Virus record (IMG/VR): IMGVR_UViG_3300044960_000145
Coordinates: 1-34,057 of that record
DNA length: 34,057 nt
Reading direction: 5' to 3' (one strand)
From: a virus
Shown: in pieces, positions 5,817 through 14,202 of the stretch
Layout of the letters: each line of letters opens with the position of its first letter
Numbering within the stretch: position 1 is the first letter of the stretch
Translations under genes and position numbers: made by a program
The notes under the pieces: model-generated
The model's database searches: none
Told to the model about the DNA's origin: nothing
The model's input: only the letters and a program-made list of their open reading frames with translations

Positions 5817-7162
5817 GCTGCGTACACCTCGCCACGGAACATCACGAACCCGTCATGGATAGGCACCAACTCCAAATGGAATGGTGCGTCGCCCTCCTGG
5901 TAGGTCACGACCGCGACACCGTGCTGCCAGTTCTCCGCGGTCGGGATCGGACGGCCGAGAGGATCGGTGGAACCCTTGGTGGACGGGACGGCACCGTCGA
6001 TCCGGCAAAGGCATCCGGGCGACGCCGCCAACGAACTACGAGCGCCGCTATACGTCCTGCGCGTCCGATGCTGCAGTTCGATCCGGTGGACATGCCCGAA
6101 GATCACCGACACCCGTTCGTCGTCCACGACAGCCGCGGCCGTACTCCCCGCGCTGCGGACCTTGTGGCCGTGGATACACGCAAGCCGCTCGTTGATCCAG
6201 TAGATGCCAGCCGGATAGCCACCCACATATTCGACTCCGAGCTCGTCGAGCCGCAGCAGGTACGGCACAGAGAGGACCGGCCATTCGTCGGGCCTGTCGG
6301 CACGTCGGATACCGAACGCTGCCAGCGCGTTCCGGACGATGGCCTTCTGCAACCGGCGGTCGTGGTTCCCCTCCATCAGCACTTGCCGTGCGCGCGGCGC
6401 GGCTGCCACCACTTCCGCCAAGAACCGGTGCGCGCGGTCAAGCGCGGGCTGCACCGTCAACGCGAACCCGGCTTCCTGTTCGTACGTGCCGAACGGAGCG
6501 AAGTCCAAGAAGTCGCCGAGATGCACGACGAGGTCCGGGTCGACCGCCTGCACTACTTGCAGTGCTGCCGCCATTGCCTTCTCGTCGTGGAATGCGTCGA
6601 GTTCAGCGGTGTCGATATCGCGCCGGTAGCCGATCTGCACGTCCGGCAACACGACCGCCGTCCGCCACTTCCGTTTAGCGGACAGAGTCTTACGCTTTAC
6701 GGCGACCGGAGCTTGTGCTGCACGGTCCACGACCGGCCACCGCGGCCCGTCCTCCCACGCCGGCGTGAGAAGGATAGAAGCGCCTTTGAGGTCGTGGATT
6801 TCGGCTTCGCCGTCCTCGTTCTTGATCAGCCCCTGCCACTCCGACAGACGGACCGCCTTCACCCGGCCGATATCGTCCGCCGCCACCCCGAACGAATCGA
6901 GCAGATGCTTGATCCGTTCGAGCTGTTCTTTTTCCGTCTCGGCCGGACGGGTCAACGGTGCGTCGCGGGTACCCCAATGCTTCCCGCGGTTCAGACAACC
7001 ATCGATTCGCGTGCCAGGCAGCGCGATGCCGAACTCGTCCTTGAGGGTCCGGGCGATGGACACGCCACCACGGCCCGCTTGCCATTCGGCGATGAACCGT
7101 TCACGGACCTTCGGGTCGCGGTTGATGGCCGCGCATACCGAGCACGAACCGCCCTTCGGCAC
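5813..7162 (-). CDS. Calcineurin-like metallophosphoesterase
   Basis: The GTG at 7162 is preferred because AGGAG, overlapping the upstream stop, lies 5 nt before it; the product is 449 residues. The C-terminal two thirds carry the metallophosphoesterase metal-ligand motifs in order: PDVQIG (about residue 173), HLGDF (Asp217), EGNHD (Asn266-His267), IHGH (to 333) and FGHVH (357-359). The first motif has Gln where many members have His, as in several phage homologues. The N-terminal part has CSVC and a helical region that may bind DNA. The substrate is unknown. It lies between lysis and tail genes and could act on nucleic acid, nucleotides or cell-envelope phosphodiesters. Confidence 0.88.
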   Translation of the reverse strand: MPKGGSCSVCAAINRDPKVRERFIAEWQAGRGGVSIARTLKDEFGIALPGTRIDGCLNRGKHWGTRDAPLTRPAETEKEQLERIKHLLDSFGVAADDIGRVKAVRLSEWQGLIKNEDGEAEIHDLKGASILLTPAWEDGPRWPVVDRAAQAPVAVKRKTLSAKRKWRTAVVLPDVQIGYRRDIDTAELDAFHDEKAMAAALQVVQAVDPDLVVHLGDFLDFAPFGTYEQEAGFALTVQPALDRAHRFLAEVVAAAPRARQVLMEGNHDRRLQKAIVRNALAAFGIRRADRPDEWPVLSVPYLLRLDELGVEYVGGYPAGIYWINERLACIHGHKVRSAGSTAAAVVDDERVSVIFGHVHRIELQHRTRRTYSGARSSLAASPGCLCRIDGAVPSTKGSTDPLGRPIPTAENWQHGVAVVTYQEGDAPFHLELVPIHDGFVMFRGEVYAA

Positions 7163-7170
7163 GAGGGCTC

Positions 7171-7383
7171 CTAACGTCGGCGGATATGACCGCCCGCCAC
7201 GCTCAGCGGGTCGTAGCGGGACCACCGGTCCGGACGAGTCAAATGCCAGACCAGCCCGACACACACCAACGACGCGACCACCGGATGCTGCCGCCAACGG
7301 CGACGCAACCGAGTCGATATCGCGTCACGTCCAGAACGCAACAGCCACACATCCCACACGAGAAGTGCGGCAAGTTCAGCCAC
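7171..7383 (-). CDS. Small membrane protein of the lysis region
   Basis: A GTG at 7383 overlaps the previous stop and gives 70 residues. There is a short hydrophobic N-terminus (AELAALLVWDVWLL), a very basic middle (RLRRRWRQ), and a hydrophobic segment VVASLVCVGLVWHL, then a hydrophilic tail. Position after the endolysin and a second membrane protein suggests a role in lysis timing or membrane disruption. No family-specific motif is visible. Confidence 0.65.
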   Translation of the reverse strand: MAELAALLVWDVWLLRSGRDAISTRLRRRWRQHPVVASLVCVGLVWHLTRPDRWSRYDPLSVAGGHIRRR

Positions 7384-7642
7384 CGAGCCTCTCGATACGC
7401 GACCTGAACTCGACATGCTCGAGCTCGTTACGCACAAACTCGGCCTTGATGTCAGCGAGCTTGTCGTTCAGTTCGCGGCGCGCGTCTTCTTCGGACGCCA
7501 TGTGCGCGCGCAGGTCATCGGCCAACGGCTTCACTGTCTCGGCGACAACATCGCGGACGGCACGTTTCGTGACCCACGGGACGCCTCTGAGGATGAAGGC
7601 AAGGACGACACCAGCGGCGACCGTCCAGAACGCAGCTTCCAT
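7376..7642 (-). CDS. Holin-like membrane protein with coiled-coil tail
   Basis: ATG 7642 overlaps the endolysin stop by one base (TGATG). The 88-residue protein has one N-terminal membrane segment (FWTVAAGVVLAFILRGVPW) followed by a charged helix with heptad spacing (residues about 35-85). This one-helix-plus-coiled-coil layout occurs in small proteins next to endolysins in many actinophages, where they are taken as holins or antiholins. Since an r1t-type holin also exists at 5141-5317, this one may be an antiholin or pinholin-like partner. Confidence 0.7.
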   Translation of the reverse strand: MEAAFWTVAAGVVLAFILRGVPWVTKRAVRDVVAETVKPLADDLRAHMASEEDARRELNDKLADIKAEFVRNELEHVEFRSRIERLGG

Positions 7643-8337
7643 CACGTCGCGTCGTACACGTACACGCCGCCATCCGACGCATACGCAACAACCTTCCGAG
7701 GATTCGTAGTCCCGTCCGCGTTGATCCCGTAGGTCAGGCCGACGATCTTGTGGCCGGCGTTCACCGGCACCTTCTTGACGCGGATACCGAACGCCGCGAT
7801 GTCGCCGCCGACCGCCGCACCGTTATAGGCCAAGATGTGGTCATCGTTGTGCGAGTAGAACGGGGTCGGGCACTTCCCGACCTTCGCGGGCGGATACTTC
7901 ACCGGCAGGACTGCCATCTCTCCTCCAGATGCTGGGAGCACGACCGACGTCGGCACCACACGACACGCGTTCTCGATGGCGGCACGTCGTGCCTTGACAT
8001 GCCCGCCAGGACATTCGGTGCCCTTGTCGGTATCTCCATGTAGGAACACGTCGGGCCGGTCGGTCACCCACCCGCGCGCGCGTGCGTCGTCAACGAGCGC
8101 GCGCAGCAGGACGAGGTCGTTGTCAGACAGCTCGTAGAAGCGGCGGTCGCCCGAGAAACAGACCTGCAAGCTGCGGACGCCGCCCTGCCCGCGCGTCACG
8201 AACGACTCGTGCGGCGACCGGACCAGCTCGTAGCGGGTCAAGCCAACACCACCCGAATAGCCGGCCCCGAGGAACCCGAACTGGTCGCGGGGCTTGCCGG
8301 CCCCCTCATGATGGATAGTGACCCGGTTGACCTGCAT
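7642..8337 (-). CDS. lysA: Endolysin, N-acetylmuramoyl-L-alanine amidase
   Basis: The product is 231 residues from ATG 8337. It is an Amidase_2/PGRP-type domain: VTIHHEG (His9/His10), FLHGD (His100) and TECPG (Cys109) supply the zinc ligands in the order and spacing of T7-lysozyme-like amidases. It cleaves the bond between N-acetylmuramic acid and L-alanine of peptidoglycan. The C-terminal 90 residues are beta-rich and may bind the cell wall. There is no signal peptide, so release depends on a holin, in line with the membrane-protein genes that follow. The upstream AGAGGAACAGG acts as a modest ribosome-binding site. Confidence 0.93.
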   Translation of the reverse strand: MQVNRVTIHHEGAGKPRDQFGFLGAGYSGGVGLTRYELVRSPHESFVTRGQGGVRSLQVCFSGDRRFYELSDNDLVLLRALVDDARARGWVTDRPDVFLHGDTDKGTECPGGHVKARRAAIENACRVVPTSVVLPASGGEMAVLPVKYPPAKVGKCPTPFYSHNDDHILAYNGAAVGGDIAAFGIRVKKVPVNAGHKIVGLTYGINADGTTNPRKVVAYASDGGVYVYDAT

Positions 8338-8373
8338 GTCCGAACACCTGTTCCTCTTTATCGTGGAGTCCGA

Positions 8374-8799
8374 ATGTCCGATAATGAGGACATGCACCCA
8401 CGATGGAAGCTCGCCGGCATCGCGGCCGGTATCGCAGTCGGCGCGTCAGTCGGATCGATCGCAGCGTTCGCTGCCGTCTCCAACGACGACGGCGGCGGGA
8501 CGCTGGAGGTCGAGCAGGTCGCTGACGTCGACCCGACCACGACGACCTCGACGGCGGCACCGTCGACCACGACGACGTCGACTACGGTGGCAGCACCGTC
8601 GACGACTGTTGCGTCTGCGCCGCCGCCGCCTACTCAGACGCCGACGCTCGATGAGCGGGTCACGGTCGTCGAGGAGCGAGTCGACGCTGTCGAGGACCGG
8701 GTAGCGACCATCGAGCAGCAGCCGGCCGCACCGCCGGCGCCTACAACGTCTACGCTGCCGACGGTCGCGCCAACAACAGCGCCGCCTGCTCCGTCCTAG
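8374..8799 (+). CDS. Membrane-anchored Thr/Pro-rich protein (moron candidate)
   Basis: This rightward gene interrupts the leftward late operon. The ATG at 8374 has GTGGAG 5 nt upstream and gives 141 residues: a short cytoplasmic start, a membrane segment AGIAAGIAVGASVGSIAAFA (residues 15-34), a Thr/Ser/Pro linker with two TTTTST-type blocks, a short coiled coil with heptads (VTVVEERVDAVEDRVATIEQ, 96-115) and a Pro/Thr-rich end. It diverges from the endolysin across 36 nt and its last 4 bases overlap the converging tail gene. I see no clear promoter. It could be expressed by the lysogen as a surface protein, or take part in lysis. The family is not recognised. Confidence 0.75.
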   Translation: MSDNEDMHPRWKLAGIAAGIAVGASVGSIAAFAAVSNDDGGGTLEVEQVADVDPTTTTSTAAPSTTTTSTTVAAPSTTVASAPPPPTQTPTLDERVTVVEERVDAVEDRVATIEQQPAAPPAPTTSTLPTVAPTTAPPAPS

Positions 8800-9470
8800 A
8801 CCCCCGACGCGGTCGCTCCGGCGATGTAGCCGGCGACCTGGTAGGACTTCTGCGGCGCGAAGATGCGGACGTTTCCGGCCCCGCCGGTACGTCGAGCCTG
8901 AACGGTCGGCTGGAACGGCCCTGTCGTGAGCTGCTGGCCGTGCAGCCATGCGAACACCGCGAACCCGGATGACCCGGCAGCGACCGAGATTGCGTCGGTC
9001 GTATTGCCGCCGGTGATGACGTTAGCGATCCGGATCTCGCCGGTTGTGCCGCCAGCAGTTACCCACGGCACCTCGACTACGTAGCCGTCTGTGACGGCCT
9101 GGTGGAAGATCGCCCGGTGGGTGTCCTGGAACGAGCTGGATGTGACATCGACGAACGATCCGCTGAGCGGCACCATCGCCGCGTGCGTCGCCGGCACTTG
9201 GATACCAGCCGACCCGATTTCCAGCGAACGGAACGCGGCGATAGACGGGTCGATGGTGTTGACGGTCAGGCCGATCCGCTCATTACCGGCCTGGTCCGTG
9301 TATGTCCCCATCTCGGCGTAGGTGAGTTCTCCGTCCTCGCTCATCAGCGCGAGCGCGCCGCCCATGATCGCCGACGAGCCAAGCTGCCCGGCCCGTTCGA
9401 GATTTGAGATCCGCCGCTTCAGCTCCTCGATCTGTTCCAGGAGACTGTCGGTACGTCGGCCGTACGGCAT
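8796..9470 (-). CDS. Minor tail protein with N-terminal coiled coil
   Basis: The 224-residue protein begins with a coiled coil (SLLEQIEELKRRISNLERAG, residues 8-28) typical of trimeric phage fibres, followed by a Gly/Ala/Thr-rich beta domain. It follows two minor tail genes at the distal end of the tail block, immediately before the lysis genes. A short fibre or tail-tip appendage is the likely role. Its last codons overlap the convergent rightward gene by 4 bases. Confidence 0.75.
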   Translation of the reverse strand: MPYGRRTDSLLEQIEELKRRISNLERAGQLGSSAIMGGALALMSEDGELTYAEMGTYTDQAGNERIGLTVNTIDPSIAAFRSLEIGSAGIQVPATHAAMVPLSGSFVDVTSSSFQDTHRAIFHQAVTDGYVVEVPWVTAGGTTGEIRIANVITGGNTTDAISVAAGSSGFAVFAWLHGQQLTTGPFQPTVQARRTGGAGNVRIFAPQKSYQVAGYIAGATASGV

Positions 9471-9482
9471 CCTTGCGTCCTC

Positions 9483-10553
9483 TCAGGTCGCGAACGCGTC
9501 TACTGGCAGCAGCTCGGCGGTAACGATCTCGCTGCCCGAGTCGTCGGGTTGGACGGTGTACGACATGATCCGCCAGAACTCGTCGATGTCGAGGTAGCCG
9601 CGGGAGACACGGAGGCGGACCTGGTCTCCCGGTATGTAGGAGCCGAGCGGCGCGTCGGCCTGATTCACGACCTGCACGCGCGCGGAGCGCTTGCTGTTCT
9701 TGTAGAAGTTCAGAGCGGCCTGCGCATGTGCAGTGAGCGTGGTGGAGTTGTTCACGTCCTTGAACTGTTCGATCCGTTCGATGCGAAGCTTCGCTGTCGA
9801 GTCGACAGCGTGCGAACGGATCATTCTTGCGCCTTCACCCGCACCGACCGCTGTGACGACGGTCGCGCGTTCAATGCCGTCGGCCGTGTAGTCGAGAAGC
9901 TGGACGTTCTTCCCGACCTCCCACACGATGTCGGTCTTACGGCCGCGCTGCGGATACCACACCTGCAACGTCTTCGTGAACGCTCCGAAGCTGCCGCCAG
10001 CTTCGAGCTCGAAATCGAAGCCGTTGACGACCGATGCGAGCTGCTCGATTGCCTCTCCGACGTTCTTGTACTCATGTACTGAATACCGACGGTCGCGGGT
10101 AACGCCGCTGGTCGTAGGTGTCCGCGTGACGGTGACACCAAGGTTCCCGTCTGCGAAGTCGTCCTGTGCATGGTCGATGATCGTCTCTACGATCTCGAAC
10201 TGGTCGGCCGCTGTGAACACGAGGTTCTTGCGGATGTGCCGACGCCGAAAGTACGACCAGAATCCTTGGCCTCCGACACGCAACGTCTCCTGATCGGAAC
10301 TAGCGTTGACCGCCCAGAGGATGCCGCCGAACACGACGACGTTGTCGCGCAACACGTACAGAGCCGTGTCGGCCTCTGCTAGCTCTGACGCTCGGACGAG
10401 TTCGTAGCCGTCCTTCACGATCGACAGCGGCAGTTCGGCGGACCAGCCTCCAGGCCCGTTGACTTCGCGCGTGAAGCTGACGTTCGTGCACGGCAGCTCG
10501 GTGCGGACCTGGTCGGTCGCCAGATCGGTGAACACGTACTGGTACTCGGCCAT
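9483..10553 (-). CDS. Minor tail protein, baseplate/tail-tip hub-like
   Basis: The product is 356 residues. The layout resembles siphovirus tail-tip (Gp37/Gp44-like hub) proteins: an N-terminal region with YELVRASELAEADTALYVLRD, then VVFGGILWAV, and a C-terminal beta domain (GDQVRLRVSRGYLD). Position two genes after the distal tail protein fits the tail-associated hub. The start overlaps the previous stop by one base (TGATG). The assignment rests on gene order and fold-like pattern rather than a unique motif. Confidence 0.75.
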   Translation of the reverse strand: MAEYQYVFTDLATDQVRTELPCTNVSFTREVNGPGGWSAELPLSIVKDGYELVRASELAEADTALYVLRDNVVVFGGILWAVNASSDQETLRVGGQGFWSYFRRRHIRKNLVFTAADQFEIVETIIDHAQDDFADGNLGVTVTRTPTTSGVTRDRRYSVHEYKNVGEAIEQLASVVNGFDFELEAGGSFGAFTKTLQVWYPQRGRKTDIVWEVGKNVQLLDYTADGIERATVVTAVGAGEGARMIRSHAVDSTAKLRIERIEQFKDVNNSTTLTAHAQAALNFYKNSKRSARVQVVNQADAPLGSYIPGDQVRLRVSRGYLDIDEFWRIMSYTVQPDDSGSEIVTAELLPVDAFAT

Positions 10554-11491
10554 CAGGTGAGGAAGCCGCCGACATCGTCGACGACGATGAAGTGGGTTCC
10601 CGTGCCATTGTGGACGTTGGCGTCAACAGTGCCGGCGCTGGACTGCAACACGAGCTTGAAGAAGCTGGTGCCGTCAGTGAACTCTGCCTCAGCCCAGAGG
10701 AAGCCGTTATCTCCGTTCGCGTACGTCTGCCGCGTCCGCCACCGTTCCGTGGAGTTGTCGGAGATGCGGATGATGACGTCGCCTGCCGATCCGGTCTTCG
10801 TGATGCCGACGTAGCCGCGTACACGGTAGCGGCGGCCGGTGACGGGGCTGATCGTTACGGAGAGGCCGGTCAGGTCGGTGGGACCGGAGATTCCGTTCTG
10901 GCTCGTGTTCGTGGACGCACGGGCGATCTCGCCACGTCCGCGGGTCCATGCGAGTGATGCGGTCCGGCGGTCGGTGATCTGACTGTTTGTGATCGCCGTA
11001 TCCAGCGCGGGGACGGCGACGAGAGCGAGGACCGCGTAGTTCTCGTAGCCGAGCGCATCCAGGTCCGGTTCGACCGGAGACGCAGCCGGGGTACCGGCCA
11101 CATAGACGAGCTGGGCGTCGTCCGACGCACCTGAGTATTGCGAGTCCCGGACCCGACAGATGACCAGGTCCTTGCGTGGGTTCGTCGCGTCCGCTGCCGC
11201 CGCCGTCACGTTCACGGTCGCGTCGTTGTAGACCGCGTAGATACCGGACGGTGAAGTTTCGGTACCTTTGATGAACACCCATCCGGCCGCGATATCGACC
11301 GACATGTTCGGCGTTGACGACTTCTCCGTCACTTTCAATGAGGTCGCGCCGACAACGCCGGCACTTGCGGGCGATGACGTCGCTGCGTCGCCAAGCAGAT
11401 GTTGCAGCATGAGCCGGAACTCGTCGGCGTTCGGCCGTTCCGTGCTGGACGCGTTCTCGAGCGCGATCGGCTGACGTAGAGCCACAACCAC
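10553..11491 (-). CDS. Minor tail protein
   Basis: The 312-residue protein has an N-terminal region seen in actinophage tail proteins, with ISVDIAAGW-like text near residue 64 (actual MSVDIAAGWVFIKGTE) and an alternating beta-rich C-terminus (about residues 200-312) that may be a carbohydrate-binding or receptor-contact domain. The GTG at 11491 is preceded by GAGAGG 4 nt upstream; a second GTG two codons later is possible. It lies between the distal tail protein and the hub-like protein. Confidence 0.75.
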   Translation of the reverse strand: MVVALRQPIALENASSTERPNADEFRLMLQHLLGDAATSSPASAGVVGATSLKVTEKSSTPNMSVDIAAGWVFIKGTETSPSGIYAVYNDATVNVTAAAADATNPRKDLVICRVRDSQYSGASDDAQLVYVAGTPAASPVEPDLDALGYENYAVLALVAVPALDTAITNSQITDRRTASLAWTRGRGEIARASTNTSQNGISGPTDLTGLSVTISPVTGRRYRVRGYVGITKTGSAGDVIIRISDNSTERWRTRQTYANGDNGFLWAEAEFTDGTSFFKLVLQSSAGTVDANVHNGTGTHFIVVDDVGGFLT

Positions 11492-11506
11492 AACCTCTCG
11501 GAGTCG

Positions 11507-12379
11507 TTAGATGCGAGCGGACCGCCACGTGAACGTCACCGACGGCGTACCAGCGGTCGTGCCGGAGAACCGACACTGGGTGGTGCCGGCCGGCAGATCC
11601 CACCACGACGACGCGGCTGTCAACGACGAATACCGCGAGCTCGTCCCGTTCAACAGCACGAGCCGCAGGTCCGAATCGATCGTGAGCCACTCGCCGGACG
11701 CGACCGTCAAAGCGAACTCGAGCTGCTGGCCGGTCGTCACATTCTCGATCTTCGGGTCCGTGACCGGCCCGTCGATGCGTGCCTGCCACGGCGTCGTGAA
11801 GTTCCCGCTGTTCGTCAGGTCAACGAGCCCGGACGTGCCGGTCCCGCCGAAATCGAGCGGGAACGTCAGCGGGAACGTGAGCCCGCCCGTCGATGTCGTG
11901 ACACCGGTACTCGCGGTCGCTGCCGTGTTGTCGTAGACGCGCGGGTCGGTCGCCTCGAACATCAACGCCGCTGACGCTTTGCGGCCGACCACATACTCGA
12001 CGTCGAGCGGCAACTGCCGTTTCCGGCACTTCACGTTCACACGGAACTTCTCGAAGACGTCGCCGGGGAGCTTCCCGACCAACGGCAGCTCGTCGGCACG
12101 TACGACGGTCGCGTCGCCGAGCAGCTGCACGTTCTGCCGGAACTCTGTCTCGGACGTCCCCCACACCTCGAGCTCGAACGTCACGACCCGTTTGCGTGCG
12201 AGATCTGCGCCGGCGAACTGGCCGTGACGTAACGCACGGTCCTTGTCGTACACGGCAAGGTCCGGAAGGTCGTCGAGACCGACCACCTGGACGATGTCGA
12301 TGCCGTTGTTGCCGTTCCCGAACGCCCAGCCGTGGAACTCAAAATCGAAGTTGTTGACGACCAGGTCACCTGCGGCCAT
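11507..12379 (-). CDS. Distal tail protein (Dit, Sipho_tail family)
   Basis: The 290-residue protein comes directly after the tape measure, overlapping its stop by one base, the usual place for Dit. An N-terminal beta domain (FEFHGWAFGNGNNGIDIVQV) is followed by a region with RHGQFAGADLARKRVVTFEL, matching the pattern of Dit N-terminal ring domains, and a C-terminal galectin-like half (WQARIDGPVTDPKIEN...). Dit forms the hexameric ring that closes the tail tube and anchors the tail tip and fibres. Confidence 0.85.
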   Translation of the reverse strand: MAAGDLVVNNFDFEFHGWAFGNGNNGIDIVQVVGLDDLPDLAVYDKDRALRHGQFAGADLARKRVVTFELEVWGTSETEFRQNVQLLGDATVVRADELPLVGKLPGDVFEKFRVNVKCRKRQLPLDVEYVVGRKASAALMFEATDPRVYDNTAATASTGVTTSTGGLTFPLTFPLDFGGTGTSGLVDLTNSGNFTTPWQARIDGPVTDPKIENVTTGQQLEFALTVASGEWLTIDSDLRLVLLNGTSSRYSSLTAASSWWDLPAGTTQCRFSGTTAGTPSVTFTWRSARI

Positions 12380-14199
12380 CAGCGCACTCCGGTCAGCTGC
12401 AACCAGCGTGCCTCACGCACCGCGTCCGCTGCGGTGATGTTCGAGCCGTTGAACACGAGCGTTATCCCAACCGATTCTTCGGGGGTGAGGACTCGTTCAC
12501 CGTCGCGCAGCAGCGCGAGTCCTTCGCCGCCGCGGGTTGGCGCATGGAAGACGCCGCCGTCGTGGAGGGTCGGGATGTGCGGGATGTCGGGCGGGTCGAG
12601 GTTGATGTCGGGGATCGGGCCCGGCACGGAGATCTTCACTTCGAGCGCGTTGTTGATGCGGTCGATGATCTGCTCGTTCACGAACCCGATCGCGGCGTTG
12701 ACGATCGCTTTGCCGATGTCGCCTGCGAACCCGACGAACCCGACGATCCCGTCCTTGATCTTCTGCATGATCGTCTTGCCGATCTCGAGCGCGGCGTTGC
12801 CGATGTTGCCGAGCAAGCCGAGGATCCGGCCGGGCAGCTCGCGGAAGAATCCGACGACACCGTCGATGGCGTTCCCGGCCGCGGTCTTGATGCCGTTCCA
12901 TGCGCCCTTCGCGATCGACCCGATGATCTCGAGGCCGATGCCGAGCAACGCACCGATCGTTTCGAGCGCTGTTTTCACGACACCTTGGATCGCGTTCCAT
13001 ACGCCCGACACGGTCTGCTTGATGCCATCCCACACTGCCGACCAGTCACCCTGGATCAGCGCGGTGATCGTCTGGACGACACCGCGGATCGTGGTGAGCG
13101 CACCTTCGATGATCTGCTGGACCGGACCCCACACGCGTCGCACGAACGTGAGGATGTTGTTCCCGAAGTTGTTCCACAACGTCGTGATGATGCTCACCGC
13201 GCCGGCGATGATCGTCTGCACGGTCGTCAACACCTGTTGGATGATCCGCTGGATCTCCGGCCAGTGGGTACGGACGGTCTGCACGACGGTCTGGATGACC
13301 TGCCCGACGGTCGCGAACACTTGCTGCGCGACCTGCTGGATCTGCGGCCAGTGCTCCTCGATCCTCGCGGCGAGGTCAGCGGCCATCTCGCCGGCCTGTG
13401 CGAGGAACGGCTCGAGCTTGTCGCCTGCTTTCGGGAGCACTTCGCCGAGGAACGTCGCGGCCTTGTCGACGATCGGGATCAGCGCGGTGCCGAGCTGCTC
13501 CTTCAAGTTGCCGAACTTTACGGCCAGCTTGTCGGTCGGTGTCGCTGCTGCCTCGGCCGCGCCGCCGAACTGGCGGCCGACCTCGTCGAGAATCACCTTC
13601 TGTGCCGACAGCAGATCGCCGGACTCGACGAAGTTCTTAATCTGCTCCTTCTGTTCTTCGGAGAACTGGACGCCTGCGCGGCCGAGCGCCGTCACACCAC
13701 GAATCGGGTCGTTCAACGCCTTGCCGAGCTGCAGCGCCGACGACTGTGCGTCGCCGCCCATCACGGTCGCCATGTCCTGCGCGAGGCCGACCGCACGGTC
13801 GAACACGGCGTTCCCTGCGCCTGCCTCGTTCCGCAAGTTAGTGAACGTCAACAGCAGGTTCGCGGTCGACTGGACGGCTTCGTCGTCGATGCCGGTCTTG
13901 TTCGAGATCGCCTCGGCGAGACCGGCGACCTGATCGGCCGTGACCTTCGCGGCACCACCAGTCGAACGGATCAGCGACTCGGTGATCTTCCCGATCTTCT
14001 CGGCTTCGCGTGCTTCGCCGAACGCGTCGACCAGTCCTGCGCCGACACCGACCGCGATGCCGCCGAGCGCAAGCCCGGCACCCTTCGCGACCGTGCCGAG
14101 CTTCCGGCCGAACGAACCTGCCGCGGTGGTCGCGTCGTCGAACGCGCGTCGCAGTCCTTTCGCGTCGCCGGCGATGATGACCTCGATCTTCCTGGCCAC
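12379..14199 (-). CDS. Tail tape measure protein
   Basis: At 606 residues it is among the longest proteins of the genome. It has an N-terminal TMP core (AGDAKGLRRAFDDATTAAGSF), a hydrophobic Gly/Ala segment near residues 40-62, long amphipathic helices with repeated WPEIQ/WPQIQ turns (about 295-345), repeating G.W..I..V blocks (395-470), and hydrophobic stretches able to cross the membrane during DNA entry. The GTG at 14199 has GGAGG 7 nt upstream. It sets tail length. The small size predicts a short tail, on the order of 90 nm by the usual 1.5 angstrom per residue rule. Confidence 0.95.
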   Translation of the reverse strand: MARKIEVIIAGDAKGLRRAFDDATTAAGSFGRKLGTVAKGAGLALGGIAVGVGAGLVDAFGEAREAEKIGKITESLIRSTGGAAKVTADQVAGLAEAISNKTGIDDEAVQSTANLLLTFTNLRNEAGAGNAVFDRAVGLAQDMATVMGGDAQSSALQLGKALNDPIRGVTALGRAGVQFSEEQKEQIKNFVESGDLLSAQKVILDEVGRQFGGAAEAAATPTDKLAVKFGNLKEQLGTALIPIVDKAATFLGEVLPKAGDKLEPFLAQAGEMAADLAARIEEHWPQIQQVAQQVFATVGQVIQTVVQTVRTHWPEIQRIIQQVLTTVQTIIAGAVSIITTLWNNFGNNILTFVRRVWGPVQQIIEGALTTIRGVVQTITALIQGDWSAVWDGIKQTVSGVWNAIQGVVKTALETIGALLGIGLEIIGSIAKGAWNGIKTAAGNAIDGVVGFFRELPGRILGLLGNIGNAALEIGKTIMQKIKDGIVGFVGFAGDIGKAIVNAAIGFVNEQIIDRINNALEVKISVPGPIPDINLDPPDIPHIPTLHDGGVFHAPTRGGEGLALLRDGERVLTPEESVGITLVFNGSNITAADAVREARWLQLTGVR

Positions 14200-14202
14200 C
14201 CG

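Noticed and set aside
5747-7174. Rightward open frame of 475 codons opposite the metallophosphoesterase
   Set aside because: The leftward frame has complete metallophosphoesterase motifs. The rightward product has no recognisable domain and mirrors codon bias of the real gene.
8446-8949. Leftward frame of 167 codons opposite the Thr/Pro-rich gene
   Set aside because: Its product is almost pure Arg/Gly, typical of the antisense of Ala/Thr/Pro codons, and would run into the tail gene in a wrong frame. The rightward frame has a membrane helix and heptads.
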